Positions 17,288 to 25,756 of a stretch of 64,000 nt of DNA are shown in pieces (within the stretch, counting starts at the first letter, position 1; every line of letters begins with the position of its first letter). The notes beneath the pieces are model-generated. The model was given only the letters and a program-made list of their open reading frames with translations. It was not told the origin of the DNA and did not search any database. The position numbers were made by a program, and so were the translations under genes. The DNA lies in the NCBI GenBank assembly GCA_964346815.1, contig CAYFWF010000068.1, positions 62,001 through 126,000 of the forward strand, in the 5' to 3' direction. Source of the DNA: CAYFWF01 sp964346815. Lineage in GTDB: Bacteria; Acidobacteriota; Aminicenantia; Aminicenantales; Aminicenantaceae.

Positions 17288-18976
17288 ATGCCAAGACTTT
17301 TTGTGTATCCAAAAAAGGGCGAGCTGTTTCAGTACAACCTGAAAAACGAGAAGATATCTTTAGGCCGTTCGAGCGATAATGACATTCCCATCCAGGATCC
17401 ATTCTGTTCGGGTCACCATGCTTTCATCTACGCCTCTGATTCACGATACATGGTCCGCGATAACAGCAGCAAAAACGGAACGTTTCTCAACGGCAAGCGG
17501 ATTCATGGTGAAACCGAACTCAAAAAGGGGGATGAGATCCTCATCGGTTCGACTCGGATTGTCTTCGATAAAGAACTTTCCACCAATGTCGAGGTGACAG
17601 ATGCCGGTCCTGATTCAGCAAATATCAACACCATTATGCACATTAAGGATGTGTTTAAAAAACCGGACATAAGCACGACTATCCGAGCGGCAGCTAAAGA
17701 TTTGGACATAGACAGGATAAAGACAGAACACAAATCTTTTTCTGTCATAAGCGAAGTCTCCAAGGCTTTGGTTCTTCACATGCCCCTGCACGAGCTTTTA
17801 GAGCATATTATGGATCTTATAGGGGAAAATCTTCCTATGGATAGAGGAATACTGATGCTGAAGGAAGGAAATCCCGCTCAGCTCATTCCCAAGGTCGTCC
17901 GGATCAACAATAAACGGTTGATGGACCAGAGGATTCTGGTTAGCCAGAGTATTGTGAACATGGTCATGAACAAGCATTCCTCTGTGCTTATCTCGGATGT
18001 GCAGGCTGATCCCAGGTTGAAATCTAAAGACAGCATTCTAAAATTGAATATCCATTCAGCGGTGTGTGTTCCGCTGTGGAACAACAAAGAAATTATAGGT
18101 ATCATCTACTCAGACCGGATTTCCCTCCTCAAACCTTTTGCCGAGGAAGATCTGAGGTTGCTTACCCTTTTGGCCAATCTGGCTGCAGTAAAAATCGAAA
18201 ACATCAGAGCCACTGAGCTTTCCATTGAAAAGGAAAAGATGGAAAAAGAACTTGCCCTGGCATCTCAGATCCAGAGAGATTTCCTCCCTAAACTCACTCC
18301 TGATTTGGCAGGTTTTGATATAACAGGAGATATGATTCCCTGTTCCCAGGTGGGAGGGGATTACTATGATTTCATCCTTGTCGATTATGACCGGCTGGGA
18401 ATCGTGATCGCCGATGTTTCTGGTAAAGGAGTCGGAGCCTCCCTCCATATGGCTTCCCTGAGAGCATCGCTTCATTCGGAAGTTCATCCCAAGTACAACA
18501 TTTCTCAAATGGCCGCAAAACTGAATAATTCCGTCCATCGAGACACTCAAATCAACTGCTTCATCACTTTCTTTTACTGCGAACTGAACCAAAGCACAGG
18601 GGAGTTGGAATTTGTCAATGCCGGTCATAATCCTCCTATGGTCATCGATAAGAAAGGAAGGATTCAAAGACTGGAAAGCGTGGGGCTCTGTCTCGGTATG
18701 TTTCCTGATACCAAATATGAATCCCAGTCGATAACAATGAATCCTGACGACGTAATGGTCCTGTTTACCGACGGTATCACCGAAAGCCGGAACAAGGACA
18801 ATAAGGAATTTGAAGAAGAGAGGCTGATTAAATTCCTGAAGAAGCACTCCAAATCATCGGCGTCAGATCTCTTGAAAGGAGCCCTCGAAGAAGTTGAGTC
18901 TTTTACATCCGAAGTCGAACAGATGGACGACATGACTCTGGTCGTTGTGAAGAGACTGTCACGCTCGAGAAAATAG
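17288..18976 (+). CDS. FHA-GAF-PP2C (RsbU/SpoIIE-type) serine phosphatase
   Basis: About 562 residues, no membrane segment. Residues 5-95 form an FHA domain with the phosphothreonine-binding signature (GRSSDNDIPI, then SGHHAFI, then DNSSKNGTFLNG). A GAF domain spans about 160-320. The SpoIIE-type PP2C domain spans about 340-560 with the metal-binding VGGDYYDF, ADVSGKG, NAGHNPP and FTDGITE motifs. It should dephosphorylate a STAS protein in response to a GAF ligand and an FHA-bound phosphoprotein. The longer frame starting at 17201 overlaps the NTT gene; ATG 17288 begins exactly at the FHA domain. Last gene of the STAS-NTT-NTT run, so the STAS protein at 11834 is its natural substrate by context. 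Confidence 0.88.
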   Translation: MPRLFVYPKKGELFQYNLKNEKISLGRSSDNDIPIQDPFCSGHHAFIYASDSRYMVRDNSSKNGTFLNGKRIHGETELKKGDEILIGSTRIVFDKELSTNVEVTDAGPDSANINTIMHIKDVFKKPDISTTIRAAAKDLDIDRIKTEHKSFSVISEVSKALVLHMPLHELLEHIMDLIGENLPMDRGILMLKEGNPAQLIPKVVRINNKRLMDQRILVSQSIVNMVMNKHSSVLISDVQADPRLKSKDSILKLNIHSAVCVPLWNNKEIIGIIYSDRISLLKPFAEEDLRLLTLLANLAAVKIENIRATELSIEKEKMEKELALASQIQRDFLPKLTPDLAGFDITGDMIPCSQVGGDYYDFILVDYDRLGIVIADVSGKGVGASLHMASLRASLHSEVHPKYNISQMAAKLNNSVHRDTQINCFITFFYCELNQSTGELEFVNAGHNPPMVIDKKGRIQRLESVGLCLGMFPDTKYESQSITMNPDDVMVLFTDGITESRNKDNKEFEEERLIKFLKKHSKSSASDLLKGALEEVESFTSEVEQMDDMTLVVVKRLSRSRK

Positions 18977-19008
18977 CAGATTGAATGAGCCTTTGAGACC
19001 CGAACAGG

Positions 19009-20385
19009 CTATGTTTCTTTGATCTCTTCCTTTTCTTCTTCATCTTCTTTTTGGACTTTCCAATCGTCCTTAATCTGAGGAAACTCTTCGAGAAAAGCAG
19101 AATCCACACTAAACAAATATTCAAATCGTTCGTTTTTCACAGTGACCTTTTTCGCCTCTTCATCTTCCGAACCTATGAGGATATGAATCTCTTTGGACTT
19201 GTCATCTTCCTCATCCACCCAAATTTTCACTTCAGCCTGAGGTTCTTCAAGACCATGGTCCCGAAGCTCCAGGGGAGAGTCGATGAATTCTTCAGCTTCC
19301 AGGCCTTCTATTTTTCTCAGGAAAGATTGAACTTTGTCTTTATCTGCCTCTTCCTGGCTTTCATCAAAATGCCAGTTGTCCTCCTCATCCTTCTCCAGAA
19401 CCATAGACAGATCGCCTTTCCTGATCTGAAGTTTTCCAACTTCCCAGGTGTAAAATTCGCTGACTTTTTTGTTTCTGATTTCTTCAACTTTTTTTTCGAT
19501 GTCAGAGAGGATAGAGTCTTCTACTTTGATGATCTTTGAGGAAAGAGATGATGTCATATAAACGCTGTCTTCCTTCTTGCTAAAAGAAAATGTCACCTGC
19601 CGGTTTTCGAGAGGAAAATTTATGGACACCTCATGATCAGGATTATCCAGTCCCAGATTCTTGATCTCCTCATTCTCTTTTTCTTCAGATACGAACTCTT
19701 TCGCTTTCACATTGGATAGAGCATACAGCACATCGTTGATACTGGAGGTTTTGGCCAGGGCATGGACGGGTTTTTGAATAAACCATTCCTCATCCTCTTT
19801 TTCGGCTTTCCATCGAATGTCCTTTGATTTTAACTCGATGCTTTTGGCCTGTTCAGTTTCAAATTTGAAAATATCTTTCTGCCGGAAATCGAAGACATTT
19901 TTTTCTAAGAGGCTCTTGTGAAGACTGGGAATCAACACCACCTTATGCTCATCTTCCCTCTTGGCGAAGAATGTCTTATCCAGTGGATTCTCTGCCCCGA
20001 TCAAGATTTTCACAGGTTGTTCTTGTCCTTGAGAATACAGGCTGACTTCTGTCCGGGGAATACCATATTTCTCGAGATCCGTGGGTTCTTCTTCCACTAC
20101 TCTTTCGATACGAAGGTCGGAAAAATCATCTGCCAACCTGTTGACTTCATATTTATCGCCTTTAGCTTCTAAAGGTTCGGTAATCAACCAGTCCTCTCCA
20201 GATCTTTCGAATTGGATAACTTCATCCCCTTTTTTCAGGACGATCTTTTCCACGTCCTCAGAGGAAAGACTGACCAGTTTATCTCCTGTATCCTCCTGGC
20301 TCTTGCCTCTAAATTCGAAAAAATACGCTACAGCCAAGAGCACCAAGAAAACGATAAAGAGAATGAGTGTGGTTTTGAATCTCAT
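19009..20385 (-). CDS. DUF4340-type protein of an ABC exporter cluster
   Basis: 458 residues. One N-terminal membrane anchor (about 4-23) precedes a large, strongly acidic extracytoplasmic part with repeats of the DUF4340 type (KIVLKKGDEVIQFERSGEDWLITEPLEAKGD; NVFDFRQKDIFKFE). It is the last gene of a gldA-gldF-gldG-like set and overlaps gldG by 4 bp (ATGA). AGGAGA precedes ATG 20385; the longer frame to 20556 lies inside gldG. DUF4340 proteins commonly accompany such Gld-type ABC systems, but their role is unknown. The C-terminal tail is almost entirely Glu/Lys/Asp. Confidence 0.8.
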   Translation of the reverse strand: MRFKTTLILFIVFLVLLAVAYFFEFRGKSQEDTGDKLVSLSSEDVEKIVLKKGDEVIQFERSGEDWLITEPLEAKGDKYEVNRLADDFSDLRIERVVEEEPTDLEKYGIPRTEVSLYSQGQEQPVKILIGAENPLDKTFFAKREDEHKVVLIPSLHKSLLEKNVFDFRQKDIFKFETEQAKSIELKSKDIRWKAEKEDEEWFIQKPVHALAKTSSINDVLYALSNVKAKEFVSEEKENEEIKNLGLDNPDHEVSINFPLENRQVTFSFSKKEDSVYMTSSLSSKIIKVEDSILSDIEKKVEEIRNKKVSEFYTWEVGKLQIRKGDLSMVLEKDEEDNWHFDESQEEADKDKVQSFLRKIEGLEAEEFIDSPLELRDHGLEEPQAEVKIWVDEEDDKSKEIHILIGSEDEEAKKVTVKNERFEYLFSVDSAFLEEFPQIKDDWKVQKEDEEEKEEIKET

Positions 20386-21971
20386 AGGGATCTTCTCCTG
20401 ATCCAGATTGAAACCCCCGTGATCAGGACGGTGAGCGGCAGGATGATCAGAGAGACAAAGAAAATCAATCGTCCCTGGGAAGGGCTGAGCTGGATGGTTC
20501 TCGGGGAGGAAGTCTTGGGCTGGATGGAGATGAGGTCTTTCTCTTCGGTAAGCCAATTGACCGTGTTGAGGAAAAAATTTCCATTCCCGGAGAGGTAGTA
20601 GTATCTGTTGGTAACGAAGTCGGAATCACCGAACACAGCGATCCTGCCTTCCTTTTCGAGTTGATCCTCCTCTGGTGATCCTGTTGGGGTTTCCTCTGAT
20701 TCCCCTTCTTGTCCGCTTTCCAACTTTTCTTCCTGATCGGGTTGGATGGTGGCGACAACAGCAAGAGAAACGGGCCCACTTTCATCCCTTTCTTCGTCGA
20801 AGGTCACTTCTTGTTGGTCCAGTTGCCTCTCAGACCAAGAATTCGGACTGCTCTTGGCCAAGATTTCTACAGTTACGCCTTCTGGATTTTCCTCCAGCGT
20901 GTTCACAGACCTAGCGTAAGGAAAAAACGTTGCATAACGAAATTTTTGAGTGATTTCGTGGGATTCGTACTCGTTGACCACAGGCATGAAATAATCCCCG
21001 CCCAGCAGCCTGGATACGGTATCCACGATCAAGTCTCTTTCGAGTTTTACTCCGAATTCTTGCAGGAAAGGAATCAGCCCCGGAACTGTTTCTGGATCGA
21101 TCATGAAAAAGACTCTTCCTCCGCTTTGAATAAAGTTTCGTATTGTATCCAACTCGTTGGGAAGGAGGTCTTTCTGGGGGCCGGGGATGACAAGCAGAGA
21201 GATGTCATCGGGAAAATTATCTGAGAGTGCCAGAGGGAGTTTTTTCACCTCGTAGGCCAATTTTTCCAATTCGTCCTTGACGATAGAGTATCCATTATCT
21301 CCGCTCTCTTCTATGCTCGACTCGCCGTGTCCCTCGAGAAAGTAGACGGCTTTTTTTCGCTCTCTGGAGACCTTGATGATGGCGTTCGTGACGTCTTCCT
21401 CGGATGTCGAGGTTATGCGGCTCTCTTTGTCACCGCTTTCGAAAATGGTCGTTCCGTCCTCGGTTATCTCATATCTCTTGACTAAACCAGGATTTTTGTC
21501 TGGATCGATAAATTCATATTTGATCCTGCCGGAATGATAGGAATAGATCTCCATCAAGTTTTCCATGGTTGAGCGGCCGAAATTCCCCTCTCGGAAAAAC
21601 AGCTTGATCCTCACCTCGTCCTTCAATCCTTTAAGAACGGAGACCGACTGGTCCGAAAGGCTGTGGAGCTTTGCCTCGGTGAAATCGATCCTGTAGTGGT
21701 GTTTGGCCAACAGGTAGTTGGCGATGACCAGAATACCTAAAACGAGAACGATTACCAGGATCAAGTTGCTGGAATATATAAAGGATTTCCGTTTGAAGCC
21801 TTGCTTCAATAGGTCTATATTCATCACTATATAGGAAACTAAGGCAATAATCCCGAGTGCGAAAAGCATAATCGGAGCTATCTTTCTATAAGGCCAAACC
21901 ACTCGAAATGCGAGACCGAGGAATATCAGAGTCAGAGCTATGTAATTCAAATTTTTCTTGATTTTTTCCAT
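20382..21971 (-). CDS. GldG-like ABC-transporter auxiliary protein
   Basis: 529 residues. Three N-terminal membrane segments (about 10-28, 33-52, 67-88) precede a large extracytoplasmic ABC_transp_aux/GldG domain with an RIDFTEAKLHSLSDQS start, YEFIDPDKNP and VYFLEGHGE, then LLVIPGPQKDL and GGRVFFMIDP. A last membrane segment lies near the C-terminus (about 503-522) before a basic tail. GGAGGT precedes the ATG. In Bacteroidota, GldAFG relates to gliding; homologs in other phyla are general ABC-2-type systems of unknown cargo. Lies 3 bp after gldF. Confidence 0.85.
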   Translation of the reverse strand: MEKIKKNLNYIALTLIFLGLAFRVVWPYRKIAPIMLFALGIIALVSYIVMNIDLLKQGFKRKSFIYSSNLILVIVLVLGILVIANYLLAKHHYRIDFTEAKLHSLSDQSVSVLKGLKDEVRIKLFFREGNFGRSTMENLMEIYSYHSGRIKYEFIDPDKNPGLVKRYEITEDGTTIFESGDKESRITSTSEEDVTNAIIKVSRERKKAVYFLEGHGESSIEESGDNGYSIVKDELEKLAYEVKKLPLALSDNFPDDISLLVIPGPQKDLLPNELDTIRNFIQSGGRVFFMIDPETVPGLIPFLQEFGVKLERDLIVDTVSRLLGGDYFMPVVNEYESHEITQKFRYATFFPYARSVNTLEENPEGVTVEILAKSSPNSWSERQLDQQEVTFDEERDESGPVSLAVVATIQPDQEEKLESGQEGESEETPTGSPEEDQLEKEGRIAVFGDSDFVTNRYYYLSGNGNFFLNTVNWLTEEKDLISIQPKTSSPRTIQLSPSQGRLIFFVSLIILPLTVLITGVSIWIRRRSL

Positions 21972-21974
21972 TTC

Positions 21975-22742
21975 TTACCTCCACCTTCTCGACTGAATCA
22001 CAGAATGGGTGAGAAACAATCCCAGAAAGATGAAACTCAGGTAATATACGACGTCCGTGGTGTCCAAGATCCCCTTTGTCATGTCATCAAAATGCTGAAA
22101 AAAGGAGATGTAATTCAGGACATCTTTCCAGATGCCCCCTGCGGAATATCCAGCCCAGTTCAGCACCCAAAACAGGAGCAGTGCCCCAAAAGTCAGGACA
22201 GCGGAAACGATTTGATTCTCGGTCAGTGACGAGAAAAAAATGCCCACAGCCATGAACGCAGCTCCCATCAGGAACAGGCCCAGATAGCCGATGAGTATCG
22301 GCTGAAACTCTGGATTCCCGTAGACAAAGGTAAATATGGATAAAATTCCTGTGAGCAAAAGCATCACCAATAGGACGAACAGGGAAGCGAAGTACTTCCC
22401 GAGTATGATTTGATGGATGGAGATTGGAGATGTGTAGAGAAGTTCGTCGGTTTTGATCTTTTTCTCTTCGGACAGGAGCCGCATAGTGATGAGGGGAATC
22501 ATCAGCAGCAAGATGATGCTGATGTTATGGAAAAGGGGAGAAAAGACCATCTGGTTGATATTCATCTGCTGGAGATAATAGGGATTTCGAGCCATCTGCA
22601 TGGACTGGGTGTTGAACCACCAGATAAGGCTGTGGAAGAAAAAACCGACCAGAACAAGAAAAACAGTGATCGCAACATAGGCGATGGGCGATGTGAAGTA
22701 AGTTTTTATTTCTTTCTTGTATACTGCCCAGATATTTTTCAT
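21975..22742 (-). CDS. GldF-like ABC-2 permease
   Basis: 255 residues with six membrane segments, typical ABC-2 layout: an amphipathic MKNIWAVYKKEIKTYFTSPIAYV start, a first long segment, EEKKIKTDELLYTSPISIHQIILGKYFAS before segment 3, and a final segment ending near the basic C-terminus. It would form the membrane channel for the neighbouring ATPase. The start overlaps the end of gldA by 4 bp (ATGA), so translation is coupled. Confidence 0.85.
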   Translation of the reverse strand: MKNIWAVYKKEIKTYFTSPIAYVAITVFLVLVGFFFHSLIWWFNTQSMQMARNPYYLQQMNINQMVFSPLFHNISIILLLMIPLITMRLLSEEKKIKTDELLYTSPISIHQIILGKYFASLFVLLVMLLLTGILSIFTFVYGNPEFQPILIGYLGLFLMGAAFMAVGIFFSSLTENQIVSAVLTFGALLLFWVLNWAGYSAGGIWKDVLNYISFFQHFDDMTKGILDTTDVVYYLSFIFLGLFLTHSVIQSRRWR

Positions 22743-23665
22743 TGCTGCCTCCCTCCTGATACAACTTTGAGATAGAGGTCTTCGATATTCATCGCCAGGG
22801 GTCTCATTTCAATCAGCCCCCAATCTCTCTCCACGATGTATCTTGTGATGTCATCTCTTCTGTCTTTTCCTCTTGTCCATTCGATCTCGTAGCCGTCATC
22901 CTTCAAGATGACTCTGTCCACTCCTGGGATGTTTTGAAAATGCTCAGCTTTGTCTTCACCTCCCACACGAAGCCTGATGAATACGCCGTCCTTGTCTTGG
23001 AGGGTGGCGGCAATGTCTTCCAGTGAACCCGATGCCATGAGCTGTCCCTCGTTGATGATGACCACCCCGTCACAAGTTTGTGTCACTTCAGCCAGAATGT
23101 GGGTGGAGAGGATGATGGTGCGTTTGCCTTTGAGAGATTTGATGAGCTGACGGATCTCGATGATTTGAGCTGGATCAAGACCTATAGTCGGTTCATCCAG
23201 GATGAGCACCTGAGGATCATGGATCAGTGCTTGGGCAATACCTACTCTCTGTTTGAATCCTCGAGAGATATTCTTGACCAGCCTTCCCTTCACTTTTTCC
23301 AGAGAGCTGATCTCGATCGCTTTTTCCACAGCTTCTTTTCTCTCTGAAGAAGGGATTTGTTTGATTTGGGCAACAAAATCGAGAAAGCCGTGGACAGTCA
23401 TCTCTGGGTAAAGGGGAACGTTTTCAGGGAGATATCCCATAATCCGTTTAACTTGGTTGGGCTGTTCGAACACATCGTATCCAGCCACAGATGCCTTTCC
23501 ATCGGTGGCAGGCAAGTATCCGGTGAGTATCCGCATGGTGGTGGTTTTTCCGGCAGCATTGGGCCCTAAGAGTCCCCAAATCCGGCCTTTTTCGACTTTG
23601 AAACTCAAATTCTGGACGGCTAACAAATCTCCGTATTTTTTTGTCAGACGCTCGACTTCAATCAT
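22739..23665 (-). CDS. GldA-like ABC transporter ATPase
   Basis: 308 residues. Walker A is GPNAAGKTT (34-42), the Q-loop region reads YLPENVPLY, the signature is the Gld-type SRGFKQRVGIAQAL rather than LSGGQ, and Walker B is VLILDEPTIGLDP with a following STHIL switch His. Residues 225-300 form a DUF4162-like C-terminal extension. It energises the GldF-like permease. AAGGAGG lies upstream. The gene begins 48 bp after the argS stop in the same direction, so argS may read through into this operon. No other gliding genes are in the window, so gliding should not be assumed. Confidence 0.88.
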   Translation of the reverse strand: MIEVERLTKKYGDLLAVQNLSFKVEKGRIWGLLGPNAAGKTTTMRILTGYLPATDGKASVAGYDVFEQPNQVKRIMGYLPENVPLYPEMTVHGFLDFVAQIKQIPSSERKEAVEKAIEISSLEKVKGRLVKNISRGFKQRVGIAQALIHDPQVLILDEPTIGLDPAQIIEIRQLIKSLKGKRTIILSTHILAEVTQTCDGVVIINEGQLMASGSLEDIAATLQDKDGVFIRLRVGGEDKAEHFQNIPGVDRVILKDDGYEIEWTRGKDRRDDITRYIVERDWGLIEMRPLAMNIEDLYLKVVSGGRQQ

Positions 23666-23713
23666 TTTTTTATGCTCCTTTACCTCCTTTTAACTCATTT
23701 CATGAAAGTCAAG

Positions 23714-25648
23714 TTACATCCGTTCTGGAAGGGGAATGCCAGTGAGATCAAACAGGCTCTTAAGAATTTCGCGGACATAATAAATTGTCCAGATACGGAT
23801 ATTTTTTATCGTTTTATCCTTTTCTGCCAGAATGGAGTATTTATGGTAGTAGGCATTGAACTTCTGGCAGAGATTGAAAGCGAATCGAGCCAAATGAGAA
23901 AATTCCAGAGCCCGGATCGAATGCAGAATCTCTTCTTCGAATTGAGAAGCATAGAAGACGAGATCCCAGAAATCAGATCGCTCTTCATGGGTGAGGTGAT
24001 CGAGAGAGAATTCCTCCATTGGAGTTGCGACAAAATCTTTCTCTTCGAAGCCCTCTCTTTCTTTGAGATTGCGAAAAATGCTGTTAATGCGCACGAGGGT
24101 GTACTGGAGGTAGGGGCCGGTTTCTCCCTCGAAACTCAGGGCTTCCTCGAAATCGAAGACGATGATGGAATTGCGGGCAAATTTGAGCATGAAATAGCGG
24201 AGAGCGCCGCAGCCAATCTGACAGGCTATCCGTGCTCTTTGCTCAGGAGAAATATCTGGATTTCTCTTCTCGATTTCGTGAAGAGCCTTCTGTTCGAGCC
24301 TATCCAGAAGATCATCGGCTTTAACGCCCAGTCCCTTTCTTCCAGAAACTTCCAAGAAATTTTTATCCTTGTCTTCTTCGGAGATTTTTTGATCCAATTC
24401 TTTCAGACTTTTCGGGGACAGGGCCACCATTTCATAGGAAAAATGGATGGATTTTTTTGCTTGTTCCATATAGTTCAGGGATTTCAAGCCCTGAACGACT
24501 ATTTTCTGGAGATAAGATTGTCGGGTATCTATGACATTGTAGACTAGAGAACCCTTTCCGAATTCAGGAGAAGAGGGCTGGGGAACAGCGGTTGTGATCC
24601 AGATGGTTTTTCCGTCTTCTTTTTGGAACGGCTCATAGAAAAAATCTTTTTTGAGAAGCCCAAATTTCCACAATTGGTAGGCAATATCCTTTCCGACATA
24701 AGTGACGGTTCCGTCTGATCGGACGATGATTTTTTCTCTTTCCTCTTCATCCTCGAGTTTCATCACCCAGCAGCCTTTGTTGATCCCTTCGTCCACAAGA
24801 AAAATGGCCCTTTTTTCTTTAAGGAATGAAAAGGCCTTTTCCCAGAATTTCAATCCGAGGATACTGCTTTCACAGGGCAGAAGGTCATAGCTCACGCCGA
24901 TTCGTTTCATGGTCTTCAGATGTGCTCTGAGGATGCGTCTGGAGATATGGGCTGCGATCTCTGCCTCAGGGGCCTTTCCTTCTTCAAGTTTCTTCAATAT
25001 CTCCGATTTTCTTGTCTGCGCTTCTGGATGTTTCTCGAGATATGAAGAGACTCGGGTATACAAATCCCAGCAGTAATAATCGAACTTTCCTTTTATGTCC
25101 TGAATGTCCTTCAGCGTTTTTTTCTCCATATCCATAAAGCCAAATGTCACATCTACCACCTGGATACCTGTATCGTCCACGTAGTTTTGGATTTCGACAT
25201 TTTCGCCCTTGTATTCCAAACATCTCCCCAGAGTGTCTCCCAGGACAGAATTCCTCAAGTGCCCGATGTGAGCGGCCTTATTTGGATTGATGTTGGTGTG
25301 CTCGATGATGATCTTTTTCTCCTCAGGCTTCAAAGATGTTTTTCCCAGAGCTTCGATCTGGCGGAGAAAGAATGACTTCCTATTCACAAAGAGATTGATG
25401 TATCCAGAGCCGGCCACTTCGATTTTTTCGATGTCCTCTAGACCGGAGAGACAGGCACTGATCTCGGCTGCCAGTTCTCTCGGCTGCCTTTTCAGCTTTT
25501 TAGCCAGTTGAAAGGGAAATGCGAGCGCAAAATCGCCCATTTTCGCTTGGGGCGTATAGCCTATTTCCAGCATAGATTTATCGAGCGGGTACCTGTGTTC
25601 AAGCAGCTGGCTGATTTTTTCTTTGAGATTTGCTTTGAATTTGAGCAT
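23714..25648 (-). CDS. argS: arginyl-tRNA synthetase
   Basis: 644 residues from ATG 25648. Class I synthetase. An N-terminal Arg-tRNA-synthetase additional domain spans 1-90 (YTPQAKMGDFALAFPFQLAK), the HIGH motif is HIGHLRN (127-133), and the KMSKS-like loop reads VSGRKG. The C-terminal DALR anticodon-binding domain starts near TGPYLQYTLVRI and ends in LFDLTGIPLPERM. It charges tRNA-Arg with arginine. A longer frame starts at 25696, but a strong extended -10 box lies between the two starts, so the shorter start is preferred and the transcript would be nearly leaderless. Confidence 0.93.
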   Translation of the reverse strand: MLKFKANLKEKISQLLEHRYPLDKSMLEIGYTPQAKMGDFALAFPFQLAKKLKRQPRELAAEISACLSGLEDIEKIEVAGSGYINLFVNRKSFFLRQIEALGKTSLKPEEKKIIIEHTNINPNKAAHIGHLRNSVLGDTLGRCLEYKGENVEIQNYVDDTGIQVVDVTFGFMDMEKKTLKDIQDIKGKFDYYCWDLYTRVSSYLEKHPEAQTRKSEILKKLEEGKAPEAEIAAHISRRILRAHLKTMKRIGVSYDLLPCESSILGLKFWEKAFSFLKEKRAIFLVDEGINKGCWVMKLEDEEEREKIIVRSDGTVTYVGKDIAYQLWKFGLLKKDFFYEPFQKEDGKTIWITTAVPQPSSPEFGKGSLVYNVIDTRQSYLQKIVVQGLKSLNYMEQAKKSIHFSYEMVALSPKSLKELDQKISEEDKDKNFLEVSGRKGLGVKADDLLDRLEQKALHEIEKRNPDISPEQRARIACQIGCGALRYFMLKFARNSIIVFDFEEALSFEGETGPYLQYTLVRINSIFRNLKEREGFEEKDFVATPMEEFSLDHLTHEERSDFWDLVFYASQFEEEILHSIRALEFSHLARFAFNLCQKFNAYYHKYSILAEKDKTIKNIRIWTIYYVREILKSLFDLTGIPLPERM

Positions 25649-25660
25649 GATTAGCCAATA

Positions 25661-25689
25661 ATTATAGCAAATTTGATTCGAGGGGTCAG
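25661..25689 (-). promoter_or_regulatory. extended -10 promoter for argS (near-leaderless transcript)
   Basis: On the minus strand, a consensus TATAAT (25661-25666) preceded by TGC makes an extended -10. CTGACC (25684-25689) at a 17-bp spacing is a partial -35. Transcription would start about 6 nt before ATG 25648. Confidence 0.5.
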
Positions 25690-25756
25690 CCCCCATAAAT
25701 TATCTTGCATCGCAGATTATTATATGATAGTAAATACTTTTCAAAGCTGAGTATAT

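Noticed and set aside
19009..23665. Gliding motility machinery
   Set aside because: GldA/F/G-like proteins occur in many non-gliding phyla and no other gld or spr gene is present, so only an ABC exporter is called.
23672..24547. 291-residue plus-strand open frame
   Set aside because: Lies antisense to argS, which has full motif support. The frame is an artefact of codon use.
25649..25756. Glycine riboswitch upstream of gcvT
   Set aside because: The gap is only 108 bp, holds promoter elements, and shows no tandem aptamer-like stems.
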